From CAXTPV01 sp965276715 (lineage in GTDB: Bacteria; Pseudomonadota; Alphaproteobacteria; Acetobacterales; Acetobacteraceae): a DNA stretch of 64,000 bases. Numbering within the stretch: position 1 is the first letter of the stretch; the number at the start of each line of letters is the position of its first letter. The DNA lies in the NCBI GenBank assembly GCA_965276715.1, contig OZ255622.1, forward strand, positions 3,844,001 through 3,908,000. Direction: 5' to 3'. Of this stretch, positions 1 to 8,446 are shown piece by piece. Both the position numbers and the translations under genes were made by a program. The notes below the pieces were generated by a model that was given only the letters and a program-made list of their open reading frames with translations, was not told the DNA's origin and searched no databases.

Positions 1-41
1 TCGCGGCGCTCCCCGATCTCGCCGCCGACGGCCGGAGCTGA
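1..41 (+). CDS. Partial: last 12 codons of an upstream gene of the defence island
   Basis: An open frame entering from the left edge ends with AALPDLAADGRS and a TGA at 39-41. It stops two bases before the ATG of the Z1 gene, a spacing typical of a co-transcribed, coupled upstream gene. Loci of this kind often carry a MutL/MORC-like GHKL ATPase in this position, so that is a reasonable guess for the missing gene, but the 12 visible residues cannot identify it. Confidence 0.4.
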   Translation, partial: AALPDLAADGRS

Positions 42-43
42 TC

Positions 44-2248
44 ATGGAAGCGGCGCACCAGGAAAATGCCAGGAAGGTGGTGAAGTTCGTCCAGGAGCTG
101 CTCCTGGACCAGCCCGACAGGAGCCTGATCGGGCCCGCATTGATAGAGGAGCAGATCGACACGGTCGTGCGTATGAAACCGGCCTGGAACGACGGTCTCG
201 ATCGGACGGCCGTGGTCGACGAGCTTGTGCGTCGTTTCAGCATGTGGATCGGCCGCGACGGTACGCTGAAGAATGAGACCGGGCACGTTGCCTGGTTGGA
301 CGCCGCAAGGAAACGAGACTGGCGCCTCTGGCAGCGTTACCGCGAGTTCCTCGAGCGGGATCTTGCCGGTGACTCCATCGATGCCCTAGACCGCTCGACC
401 GACGGCATCCTCGGCCTGCTGGAGGATCCGGAACGGGATGGCGATTGGGATCGTCGCGGCCTCGTCGTCGGCAACGTGCAATCCGGAAAGACCGGTAACT
501 ACACCGGCGTGATCTGCAAGGCAGCCGACGCAGGTTACAAGCTCATCATCGTGCTTGCCGGCCTGCACAACAATCTGCGCTCGCAGACACAGATGCGGCT
601 CGACGAGGGCTTCCTCGGCTATGCGACTGCCCCAACCGGCACGGATACGGCTCCGATCGGTGTCGGCCAGATCGACGGCGATCCTGCCATACGCCCGAAC
701 TTTGTCACCAACCGGACCAACAACGGCGACTTCTCGACGGCCATCGCCCGCAACCTGGGCATCAGCCCCGAGGCACGACCGTGGCTGTTCGTGGTGAAGA
801 AGAACAAGACCGTACTCACTCGGCTGCTCGGGTGGATCAGGAACCATGCCGCCGACGCCAGGGAGCCGGGAACGGGACGGGGCATCGTCACGAAGCTGCC
901 TCTTCTGCTTCTCGACGACGAGGCGGACCATGCGTCAGTCGACACGGGCGAGCAGCCTTTCGACGAGGAGGGCAAACCGGACGAGGAACACTCCCCCACC
1001 GCGATCAACGGCCTCGTCCGCAGCATCCTTCATTCGTTCACCCGCAAGGCCTACGTAGGCTACACCGCCACTCCATTCGCCAACATCTTCATCCACGAGC
1101 GCGGGACGACCCGTGACGAAGGAGACGACCTCTTCCCCGCCGCGTTCATAGTCAATCTAGCGGCGCCGTCCAACTATATCGGGCCCGGCCGAGTTTTCGG
1201 CCTCCGGTCCGATGATGAGCGACAGGACGGCCTTCCTCTCGTCCGGATGGTCGACGACCACCAGGATGGCAGAGGTGCGACCGGATGGATGCCTTCCGGA
1301 CACAAGAGCGAGCATCGGCCGTCCTGTTCCTCTCGCGATGGGATACCTCTTTCGCTCCGCCGCGCGATCCAGTCATTCATCCTCGCCTGCGCTGCCCGGC
1401 GACAGAGGGGGCAGGCGCGGAAGCACTGCTCCATGCTGGTCCACGTGACCCGCTTCACTGCGGTCCAGGGCCTAGTGCACCGTCAGATCGAGGATGCGCT
1501 CAGGTCGATGCGCCAGAGGTTGCAGCGTGGCATCGGCGGTGACTTGCTTGTTGCCGAGCTGGAGCATCTCTGGAGGACCGATTTTTGTCCGGCCACGGCA
1601 GCAGTAATTGGGCAGCTAGACGATCCGGCCATCCGTCCCGCTCCCTGGGCCGACATCGTAGGAATGCTGGACGAGACGATCGCGGACATCGACGTCCGCA
1701 TGATCAACGGCACGGCCAAGGATGCCCTGGACTACGTCGAGAACTCGGGGCGTGGTCTAAAAGTGATCGCCATAGGCGGCGACAAGCTCGCGCGCGGCCT
1801 GACGCTGGAAGGCCTCTGCACCAGCTACTTCCTTCGTGCATCGAGGATGTACGACACGCTCATGCAGATGGGACGCTGGTTCGGTTACAGGCCCGGCTAC
1901 CTCGACTTGTGCCGACTCTACACGACCCCCGATCTCGTCGATTGGTACAGGCACATCGCGGATGCGTCCGAGGAGCTGAGGGAGGAGTTCGACCTGATGC
2001 AGGCCGGCGGAGGGACGCCGCGGGACTACGGCCTGAAAGTGCAGTCGCATCCGGTCTTGATGGTGACGTCTCGGGTGAAGATGCGGACGGCGAGGACACT
2101 GGAATTATCCTTCAGCGGGCAGGTCGTCGAGACGGTCGCATTTCACCGAGACCCGATCATCCTGAAGAGGAACGTCCGCGCGCTTCGGGATCTAGTGTCC
2201 CGATTCGCAATTGCCGACCAGGAAGTCATGCAGCCGTGGTTTCGGTAA
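44..2248 (+). CDS. Z1-domain ATPase of a defence locus, C-terminus cut off by an IS630 insertion
   Basis: Helicase-like ATPase component of a multi-gene DNA-targeting defence system. A P-loop GNVQSGKT lies at residues 143-150, a Walker B/DEAD-like DDEADHAS at 291-298, TATPFAN at 341-347, and the Z1 signature GGDKLARGLTLEGL from 578, followed by MGRWFGYR. The ATG is two bases after the preceding stop. Codons 1-717 are native; the last 17 residues and the stop codon are read from the insertion sequence that begins at 2195. The missing C-terminal 228 codons resume in frame at 3376. The intact protein would be 945 residues, close to the usual size of this family. The fragment keeps the ATPase and Z1 regions but probably does not work normally. 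Confidence 0.9.
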   Translation: MEAAHQENARKVVKFVQELLLDQPDRSLIGPALIEEQIDTVVRMKPAWNDGLDRTAVVDELVRRFSMWIGRDGTLKNETGHVAWLDAARKRDWRLWQRYREFLERDLAGDSIDALDRSTDGILGLLEDPERDGDWDRRGLVVGNVQSGKTGNYTGVICKAADAGYKLIIVLAGLHNNLRSQTQMRLDEGFLGYATAPTGTDTAPIGVGQIDGDPAIRPNFVTNRTNNGDFSTAIARNLGISPEARPWLFVVKKNKTVLTRLLGWIRNHAADAREPGTGRGIVTKLPLLLLDDEADHASVDTGEQPFDEEGKPDEEHSPTAINGLVRSILHSFTRKAYVGYTATPFANIFIHERGTTRDEGDDLFPAAFIVNLAAPSNYIGPGRVFGLRSDDERQDGLPLVRMVDDHQDGRGATGWMPSGHKSEHRPSCSSRDGIPLSLRRAIQSFILACAARRQRGQARKHCSMLVHVTRFTAVQGLVHRQIEDALRSMRQRLQRGIGGDLLVAELEHLWRTDFCPATAAVIGQLDDPAIRPAPWADIVGMLDETIADIDVRMINGTAKDALDYVENSGRGLKVIAIGGDKLARGLTLEGLCTSYFLRASRMYDTLMQMGRWFGYRPGYLDLCRLYTTPDLVDWYRHIADASEELREEFDLMQAGGGTPRDYGLKVQSHPVLMVTSRVKMRTARTLELSFSGQVVETVAFHRDPIILKRNVRALRDLVSRFAIADQEVMQPWFR
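2195..2218 (+). repeat. Left terminal inverted repeat of the IS630 element
   Basis: The 24 bases match the reverse complement of 3350-3373 with three mismatches. The inner 13 bases, ending in CAATTGCCGAC, are identical. It lies next to the transposase stop codon. Confidence 0.9.
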
Positions 2249-3308
2249 GCGCGACGCGTGCTCGTTTGATTTTTGCGAGGATTTCGGCGCCCGTGGCTTT
2301 CCAGACGTATGGCTTTGGATCGGCATTGCGCACGGCGAGATAGGCTTTGATGTCACGGACCAGTTCGTTGACCGACGTGAAGCTGCCGACACGGATCACG
2401 TCGCCGGTTAGGTCGGCGAAGAAGCGCTCGACCAGATTGAGCCACGAGGACGAGGTCGGCGTGAAGTGCATGTGGAAACGAGGGTGTCTGCCCAGCCACG
2501 CCCGCACATTGGGATGTTTATGGGTGGCGTAGTTGTCCGCGATCAGATGCAGATCGACGTCGGACGGCGTCTCGCGATCAATCTGCTTGAGGAAACGCAG
2601 CCATTCGACATGCGTGTGGCTCGCCTCGGTGCGGCTGATCAGCTTTCCGGTCAACTGGCTGAGGGCTGCGAACAGTGTGATCGTGCCATGCCTGACGTAG
2701 TCGTGCGTCATCGTGGGCGGGCGCTTCGGCGCCAGCGGGAGGCCCAGTTGCGTGCGTTCGAGCGCCTGGCATTGGCTTTTCTCGTCGCAGCACAGCACCA
2801 GCGCCTTCGCGGGCGGATTGAGATACAGCCCGATGACGTCCCAGAACTTCTCCTCGAATTTCGGATCGTTCGACAGCTTGAAGGTCCTCAGACGATGTGG
2901 CTTGAGGTCGTTCCTCGACCACAGGCGCTGGACCGAACTCGCGGAGACCCCGGCGTGACGGCTCATCGACCGCAGGCTCCAGCGGCGTCTACCCTTCGGC
3001 GGACGGGTCGCTTCGGTCAGCACGCGTGCCACTTTCACCTCCGGGATCGAAGCCTTGCGGCCACGACCCGGTCGATCATCCAGCCCCGCAAGACCGAACC
3101 TCTCGAACCGCCTCGACCACGTCGAGACGCGCTTGGGCGTCGTATTCAGCCGCTCGGCGACGGCTTCAACCCCGACGCCGTCGAGCCGAAGCAGGATGAT
3201 GTCGGCACGCTCGCGCTCCCGCACGTCGACGATGGCCGACCGCGACCGGCGTCGAAGCTCCGTGACAGCGCCAGGTTCAGCACGCAGTCGCTTGATCGGT
3301 CGTCCCAT
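2226..3308 (-). CDS. IS630-family DDE transposase
   Basis: A 360-residue transposase that catalyses cut-and-paste movement of the surrounding element. The N-terminal third is a helix-turn-helix region (RLNTTPKRVSTWSRRFERFG). The catalytic triad is seen as the first Asp in CCDEKSQ, the second in LIADNYATHKHP and the Glu in SSWLNLVERFF, the order and spacing of IS630 proteins. The frame is open to 3464, outside the element, so the internal ATG at 3306-3308 was chosen; it has GGGAGA about nine bases upstream and begins MGRPIKRLR. The frame is intact, with no frameshift. Confidence 0.93.
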   Translation of the reverse strand: MGRPIKRLRAEPGAVTELRRRSRSAIVDVRERERADIILLRLDGVGVEAVAERLNTTPKRVSTWSRRFERFGLAGLDDRPGRGRKASIPEVKVARVLTEATRPPKGRRRWSLRSMSRHAGVSASSVQRLWSRNDLKPHRLRTFKLSNDPKFEEKFWDVIGLYLNPPAKALVLCCDEKSQCQALERTQLGLPLAPKRPPTMTHDYVRHGTITLFAALSQLTGKLISRTEASHTHVEWLRFLKQIDRETPSDVDLHLIADNYATHKHPNVRAWLGRHPRFHMHFTPTSSSWLNLVERFFADLTGDVIRVGSFTSVNELVRDIKAYLAVRNADPKPYVWKATGAEILAKIKRARVALTETTAA

Positions 3309-3349
3309 CAAGGCATTTCTCCCGAAACTCTCACGATCAGGAGATATTA

Positions 3350-3373
3350 GTCGGCAATTGCGGAGCAGGACAC
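3350..3373 (-). repeat. Right terminal inverted repeat of the IS630 element
   Basis: Partner of the left end at 2195-2218. It is followed immediately by the second copy of the TA target at 3374-3375. Confidence 0.9.
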
Positions 3374-3375
3374 TA

Positions 3376-4062
3376 GTCGGGCGGCTCGGCAATGCCCCGC
3401 AGGACCGGCACGCAAGGATTCGGAACTGGAGCGGCCATATCTGGACGAACGTGGCGGCCAGCAAGGTTATCGAGTTTCTCCAGAACTATCGAACACATCC
3501 GGATGCGCACAAAGTGGTCTCCGCTGTTCTCGCAGACTTCATCGAGTCGATGATCTGGTGCGGCGAGCTCACGTCCTGGACTATCGCGCTTGCTGGCGGC
3601 GGCGACGGGGCACGCATAGCAATTGCGGATGCTGTCGAGATCAGCATGACGGCCCGGTCGGAACGACATTCGACGGGAGAAAGGTATTCAATCGGTCGGC
3701 TGCTCGCTCCGCGTGACGAGGCGGTCGACCTGGACGATGCCGCCTGGGAAGCGGCACTCCGGCTTACTCGTGATTTGAAGAAGGAAAACGGTCGGCAGGC
3801 GGAAGAAGACATGGATGTTCCGAGCGGCCCGGCTATTCGCCGCATCAGGGGATCAGGAGCCGTCGGTGTGGAGCCTCGGCCCGATATGGCGCTTCTGCTG
3901 CTTTACGTACTCGATCCCGGCAAGTCCGAGCTGGAGTTTGCGGCCGACGTCGAGGGCATCGCCGCCTTCGGCATCAGCTTTCCGGGGAGCAAGTCCGGCG
4001 TGAAGGTCGAATACAAGGTGACCAACCTGTACTGGGAACAGGAATTTGGTTCGGCCGAGTGA
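3376..4062 (+). pseudogene. C-terminal remnant of the Z1-domain gene beyond the IS630 element
   Basis: These 228 codons plus stop continue the Z1 frame exactly: the codon CTA at 2192-2194 is followed by GTC at 3376 once the element is removed. The segment starts VGRLGNAPQDRH and ends YWEQEFGSAE. It has no strong start of its own; GTG at 3451 is the first plausible in-frame initiator and would give about 203 residues. It corresponds to the C-terminal region of Z1 proteins, for which I can name no separate catalytic motif. The TGA at 4060-4062 overlaps the start of the next gene, so the insertion may also have polar effects downstream. Confidence 0.85.
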
Positions 4063-5077
4063 GCCTGACGGGCTGGGAACCGCCTGGAGGGCGCTCGCCG
4101 GGGCGGTCCAGCTGGGCGGCTGGAGGACGACTGAACTCGTGACCCTCGGCGCATGCCGCATCCTCGCGACCCGCCGCATGCCGGAAGACCAGGAGGGTAT
4201 TCTGGTCGGTTTCAAGGGTGGTACCAATCCTCCGGCTTTGCGTCTTCCGGTTGGAAGAGGCTTCCTTGTCGAGCAGGTCCGGGAGGGGGCGCCTCCGGGT
4301 TTCACCTGGACAGCATTATCATGCAGGGAAGGCGCAGACCTTGACCTGTTCACGACCATGGTCCGGGACATCGTGCTGGCGCTCCGGGCAGGGTGGGACG
4401 GCACCGCCACTTCGCCGAAGATCGATGATCTGTTGCGCCGCATACAGGTCTGGCAGGACTTCATGTCGCGCGGCTCCGGTGCCCTTCTGGGGCCAGAGGA
4501 GGAGATCGGCCTGTTCGGCGAGCTGCTCGTGCTGGACATCCTGCTCAAGCACATTCCTGATGCCGCCGTTGTTCTAGAATGCTGGACTGGACCGGCCGGT
4601 GGGCTGCAGGATTTTGTTCCGGGAAATGGCGCGATCGAGGTGAAGACCACTGTCTCGCCGAGCGGCTTCCGTGCCCGGATCGACTCGCTGGAACAACTCG
4701 ATCCGGCAGTTCGGTCGCCGCTGTGCGTGGCGGCTGTGAGATTGTCACAATCCACATCCGGGGCCACCCTTCCGGAGCAGATCGAGCGTACACGAAGGCA
4801 GATCGCAGCGGGCGATCCCTCCGCTGCGGCAAGGCTTGATGCGAAGCTGCTCCAGGCCGGATACATTCCGGAGATGGCGGTGCACCACGTTCGCCGCTTC
4901 TCGCTCAGGGAGTTGCGGCTGCACAAGGTAGACGGCTCTTTTCCCAGCCTGACATCCCGGTCCGTGCCCGATGGCGTTGTTGCTGCTCGCTATGTAATCG
5001 AACTGGACACGGTCCGTTCCGGACCTACATCTATGATCGGATTTCTCGATGCTGCTGGATTCGTAAACGAACAATGA
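4046..5077 (+). CDS. PD-(D/E)XK motif nuclease (DUF4420 type) of the defence locus
   Basis: A 343-residue protein with a restriction-endonuclease-like core: GLFGELLVL (acidic residue E159), then QDF (D189) and AIEVK (E198, K200). Together these form the PD-(D/E)XK active site that cuts DNA. Genes of this type sit beside Z1 and AIPR genes in phage-defence loci. The proposed start is a TTG at 4046 that overlaps the end of the Z1 frame by 17 bases; no ATG lies near, and the ribosome binding site (AGGA) is very close, so translation probably depends on coupling to the Z1 gene. If so, the IS insertion may reduce its expression. The gene ends in an ATGA overlap with the next. Confidence 0.85.
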   Translation: MVRPSEPDGLGTAWRALAGAVQLGGWRTTELVTLGACRILATRRMPEDQEGILVGFKGGTNPPALRLPVGRGFLVEQVREGAPPGFTWTALSCREGADLDLFTTMVRDIVLALRAGWDGTATSPKIDDLLRRIQVWQDFMSRGSGALLGPEEEIGLFGELLVLDILLKHIPDAAVVLECWTGPAGGLQDFVPGNGAIEVKTTVSPSGFRARIDSLEQLDPAVRSPLCVAAVRLSQSTSGATLPEQIERTRRQIAAGDPSAAARLDAKLLQAGYIPEMAVHHVRRFSLRELRLHKVDGSFPSLTSRSVPDGVVAARYVIELDTVRSGPTSMIGFLDAAGFVNEQ

Positions 5078-6861
5078 CTCTCGATGAGTTCCTTGCACAA
5101 ATCCGGTCGGAGATCCGGGACCGGATGGATACCGAAGGTGGTCATCCATACAGTGAGATGCTGTTTGCCGAGCGTGCGATGGAGCACATGGCCGACATCG
5201 GAATGACATCCGATCCGGTGCTATGCCACTACTCCGCTCGTGTTGATCGCTCGGAGCTCAGGCTGAGCGGATATGCGGTCGGGAGTGACGATGACCAGCT
5301 CGATCTGTTCGTCAGTCTCTATTCCGGCGAGGAACGGCCAATCCCAATACCGGACGGCGAAACCAAGACCGCAGCGGACAGGTGCTTCCAGTTCCTCGCG
5401 AGGTGCGCGGAGGGGGATCTCGCTTCGCGAATCGACGAGTCGAATGAGGCCCGGGTACTGGCGGAAACGATCCGGGAGATCTTTCCCGCCCTGGACCACA
5501 TCACGATCCATGTTCTGACCGACCGCGTCGCGAAATCGAAGACGTTCAAGAGCCGGGAGATCGGTGGCAAGACGATTCGTCTGGAAGTCATGGACATCGA
5601 GCGTCTCTACCGACACCTGTCGGAGGGCCGCCCACGCGACGAGGTGGTGATAGATTTCATCGCGCTTTCGGGTGGGCCACTTCCTTGCGTCCTGATCCCC
5701 GGGCACCAAGCCTCATACTCCACCACGCTTACGGCGTTGCCGGGCGAGGCCCTTAAGACCGCTTATGAGCGATTTGGCGCACGTCTTCTGGAAGCCAACG
5801 TTCGCTCGTTCCTCAGCGCCACGGGCAAGGTCAATCGCGGCATCCGCGACACCCTGAAGAATGATCCAGGCGACTTCATCGCGTTCAATAACGGAATTGT
5901 CATCATCGCTGACGATGCCGGATTCGAGCGCACCAGCGAAGGCGGTCCGGGATTGTCCTGGCTCAAGGGCGTCCAGATCGTGAATGGCGGACAGACGACG
6001 GCATCGATCTACTTCACCAAGAAGAAGTCGCCCGAGACCGATCTCCGGAATGTGAGAGTGCCAGCGAAGATCATTGTTATGAAGGGCACAGCCGAGCATG
6101 GGGAGGATGCCCGTGAGGATCTGGTTGCGAACATCTCCCGGTTTGCCAACAGCCAGAACGCGGTCAAGGTTTCGGATCTCTCGGCGAACAGGCCCTTCCA
6201 CCGCGAGCTCGAACGGCTCTCCCTCTCGACATACTGTCCCGATGGGGTCACTCGGTGGTTCTACGAGCGAGCAGCCGGCAGCTATAACGTGATGCTGGCG
6301 CGACAGGGCACCAGTCCCGCGCGTCTCCGACGCCTCAGGATCGAGTTCCCGAGCTCGAAGAAGATCAACAAGACTGAACTGGCAAAGAGCCTCATGGCAT
6401 GGAGAGGCATGCCCGATATCGTGAGCCAAGGGTTGCAGAAGAATTTTGAAGCTTTTAGCAGCCTTCTCGAGAGCCCCGACAGCGTGGGATGGCGTATCGA
6501 AACTGCCAACGACTTCAAGCGGATCATCGCGCAGGCAATCATCTTCCGCTCGGTCCAGCGCATCGTGCGTCCGCTGCTACCGGCATTCCAGGCCAATATC
6601 ATCGCCTACACTGTCGGGTTGATCGGAACCCGCTTTCCGGAGCGACTTGACCTCGACCAAGTCTGGGCGGCGCAGGACATCTCTCCACCGTTGAGAGAGG
6701 TCGCGAGGAGGCTGGCGCTGCTTGTCCACAAGAACCTGGAATCCGCCGCCGAAGGCCGCATGATCTCCGAGTGGGCGAAGAGGCCGGAATGCTGGGACAA
6801 GCTCAAGCGGGCCGAACTGGAAGAGCCGATAGGTGCCGGCTTGCCGGAAGCCCGTCGATGA
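5074..6861 (+). CDS. AIPR-family (abortive infection phage resistance) protein
   Basis: A 595-residue member of the AIPR family, found in abortive-infection and restriction-like defence loci; the biochemical activity of this family is not well settled. The central family signature is present: LLEANVRSFLSATGKVN, then GIRDTLKNDPGDFIAFNNG, then VQIVNGGQTTASIY. Such regions may act as nucleases, but no classical nuclease motif is obvious here. The ATG at 5074 overlaps the previous stop as ATGA. The frame is intact. A gap of 99 bases follows before the methyltransferase gene, so the AIPR gene may be the last in the Z1-nuclease-AIPR transcript. Confidence 0.88.
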   Translation: MTLDEFLAQIRSEIRDRMDTEGGHPYSEMLFAERAMEHMADIGMTSDPVLCHYSARVDRSELRLSGYAVGSDDDQLDLFVSLYSGEERPIPIPDGETKTAADRCFQFLARCAEGDLASRIDESNEARVLAETIREIFPALDHITIHVLTDRVAKSKTFKSREIGGKTIRLEVMDIERLYRHLSEGRPRDEVVIDFIALSGGPLPCVLIPGHQASYSTTLTALPGEALKTAYERFGARLLEANVRSFLSATGKVNRGIRDTLKNDPGDFIAFNNGIVIIADDAGFERTSEGGPGLSWLKGVQIVNGGQTTASIYFTKKKSPETDLRNVRVPAKIIVMKGTAEHGEDAREDLVANISRFANSQNAVKVSDLSANRPFHRELERLSLSTYCPDGVTRWFYERAAGSYNVMLARQGTSPARLRRLRIEFPSSKKINKTELAKSLMAWRGMPDIVSQGLQKNFEAFSSLLESPDSVGWRIETANDFKRIIAQAIIFRSVQRIVRPLLPAFQANIIAYTVGLIGTRFPERLDLDQVWAAQDISPPLREVARRLALLVHKNLESAAEGRMISEWAKRPECWDKLKRAELEEPIGAGLPEARR

Positions 6862-6897
6862 TCCAGTCCTACTTCGGGAAGTCACACCCTGCAGAAT

Positions 6898-6918
6898 ATC
6901 GTGCCACTTTTTCACGAT
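6898..6918. promoter_or_regulatory. Inverted repeat upstream of the methyltransferase gene
   Basis: Perfect 6-bp arms ATCGTG (6898-6903) and CACGAT (6913-6918) lie around a 9-base T-rich loop, 43 bases before the methyltransferase ATG. It could be an operator for methyltransferase self-control or a weak terminator after the AIPR gene. The sequence alone does not decide. Confidence 0.3.
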
Positions 6919-6960
6919 TATGTGGCGGAGAGGCCTGGTTCCTGCCGACAAACCTGGTAG

Positions 6961-8022
6961 ATGACGTCCGTGATCAGAACCCTCGACCTTTTCTGTGGCG
7001 GCGGCGGGAGCAGTTATGGCGCCCGTGCAGCAGGAGCCACCATCGTCTGCGGTGTCGATGCCAGCCCGTTGGCTACGGCGGTGTTCCAGGCGAACTTCCC
7101 GGAAGCTCGAGCCGTCACGCTCAGGATGCACGACCGCACGGATCCAGCCGACGTGGGCCAAACCGGGCGGATTGACCTTCTACTCGCTTCCCCGGAGTGC
7201 ACGAATCACACCTGTGCACGCGGCAGCAGACCGCGCGAAGAGAGCAGCCGTGATACCGCACGCTACGTGTTGAGCTTCGCCTCCGCGCTGGCACCCCGCT
7301 GGGTGGTGATCGAAAACGTCATCCACATGCAGAGCTGGGCCGGTTACATGCCAATGCTCCACTCGCTCGAGCGTCTGGGTTACTACTTGCGGGTTGAGGT
7401 CCTGGACGCTTCCCGTTTCGGTGTGCCTCAGTCGAGGCGGCGCCTGTTCATCATCGGAGACAAACGAATGATGCCGCTTTCCGTCGCGGGAAGACGCGGC
7501 CGACCGCGACATGCAAAGCGGATTCTCGATACCGACGGGACCTGGGCCTCAAAGCCGCTCTACAGGAGCGGCCGAGCCGTCGGAACTATTATCAGGGCGG
7601 AACGTGGTATCGAGGCCTTGGGTAGGCACGAGCCTTTCCTTCTCGTCTATTACAGTTCCGATGGGAGTGGCGGCTGGCAGCCGCTGAACAGACCATTAAG
7701 AACCGTGACAACGCTGGACAGGTTCGGCCTAGTCACCTGGGATGGTAAAACTCCGATGTTGCGGATGCTTCAGGTTCCCGAGTTGCGACGAGCGATGGGC
7801 CTTGGCGATGACTATTCGCTTGATGTCCTGCGCCAGAGGCGCGAGCAGATCAGGATCCTTGGGAATGGTGTGGCAGCACCTGTCCTGGAAGCGATCGTTC
7901 GAAGACTAGTCACGCAAGACGCCGATACGCATGACTCGCGACCGGTCGTTCCCTATCTGGTTCACGATTCCGCCCGTTCGCAAATCCTGGAGACATGTTT
8001 TTTAGCATCCATGGGAAGATAG
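6961..8022 (+). CDS. DNA (cytosine-5)-methyltransferase
   Basis: A 353-residue C5-cytosine methyltransferase that would modify host DNA and mark it as self for the neighbouring nucleases. Motif I is DLFCGGGGSS (residues 9-18), motif IV is ASPECTNHT with the catalytic Cys at 80, motif VI is IENV (117-120), motif VIII is QSRRRLFIIG (157-166), and motif X is ILGNGVAAPVLEAIV near the end. The motif IV context SPEC replaces the common PPC, a variant I associate with a subgroup of these enzymes. A region with LNRPLRTVTTLDRFG matches the usual target-recognition end. The C-terminal 36 residues after motif X are an extension. Its own 99-bp upstream gap suggests a separate promoter. Confidence 0.93.
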   Translation: MTSVIRTLDLFCGGGGSSYGARAAGATIVCGVDASPLATAVFQANFPEARAVTLRMHDRTDPADVGQTGRIDLLLASPECTNHTCARGSRPREESSRDTARYVLSFASALAPRWVVIENVIHMQSWAGYMPMLHSLERLGYYLRVEVLDASRFGVPQSRRRLFIIGDKRMMPLSVAGRRGRPRHAKRILDTDGTWASKPLYRSGRAVGTIIRAERGIEALGRHEPFLLVYYSSDGSGGWQPLNRPLRTVTTLDRFGLVTWDGKTPMLRMLQVPELRRAMGLGDDYSLDVLRQRREQIRILGNGVAAPVLEAIVRRLVTQDADTHDSRPVVPYLVHDSARSQILETCFLASMGR

Positions 8023-8152
8023 GCGACTGCTACGACCGTGCTGACCCGGGCAAACGGCAAAGATGATCGCAATAAATGTCTGGTTCTGGAACTGGGCAAC
8101 GAAGACCGAGGCGATCAGCCAAATGACCAACCTATCAAATCAAGCTCTGGAC

Positions 8153-8446
8153 CTACCTCACAGCGTCCGTGCGCAGCCGAAGGAAAGCTGCCTTGGCCTC
8201 GTCCCACGTCGCACCGGCGGTGGGGGCGAGCTCCCGCACCTTAAGCGTCGCCATGCCAGCTTCTGGCTCGTAGTAGTCGCCGTCAGTAACAGCAAGCCAG
8301 CCACCGAGGCCGAGCGACCGAAGCTGACTTGCAGATCGCTCTATCTCGTCCTCGCTCGGATCAGTCCTGCAGCCGACCGTGACGTGACGTCCGTCCTCAG
8401 CCAATATGATCCAGCTTCGCTCGCGTGCCATCTCTCTCTCCATCAC
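8153..8446 (-). CDS. Small hypothetical protein (up to 97 aa)
   Basis: Function not recognised. The protein has protein-like composition with few arginine-rich shadow stretches, and the segment GRHVTVGCRTDPSEDEIERS followed by LGGWLAVTDGDYY looks like a folded, conserved small domain. ATG at 8446 or ATG at 8431 (MARERSW, directly preceded by GAGAGAGAG) are both possible starts. It lies alone on the minus strand at the edge of the defence island and may belong to the core genome side. Confidence 0.55.
   Translation of the reverse strand: MMEREMARERSWIILAEDGRHVTVGCRTDPSEDEIERSASQLRSLGLGGWLAVTDGDYYEPEAGMATLKVRELAPTAGATWDEAKAAFLRLRTDAVR

Larger units (their letters stand above)
2195..3373 (-). 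mobile_element. IS630-family insertion sequence interrupting the Z1 gene
   Basis: A 1179-bp element bounded by 24-bp terminal inverted repeats (2195-2218 and 3350-3373, three mismatches) and flanked by a duplicated TA dinucleotide at 2193-2194 and 3374-3375. TA target duplication is the hallmark of the IS630/Tc1/mariner group. It encodes one DDE transposase on the minus strand. The two halves of the disrupted Z1 frame join perfectly when the element and one TA are removed, so the boundaries are well supported. Complete ends and an intact transposase suggest a recent and possibly still mobile insertion. Confidence 0.95.

Noticed and set aside
2466..3350. 294-codon plus-strand frame within the IS element
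   Set aside because: Antisense of the transposase, and the element needs only one gene.
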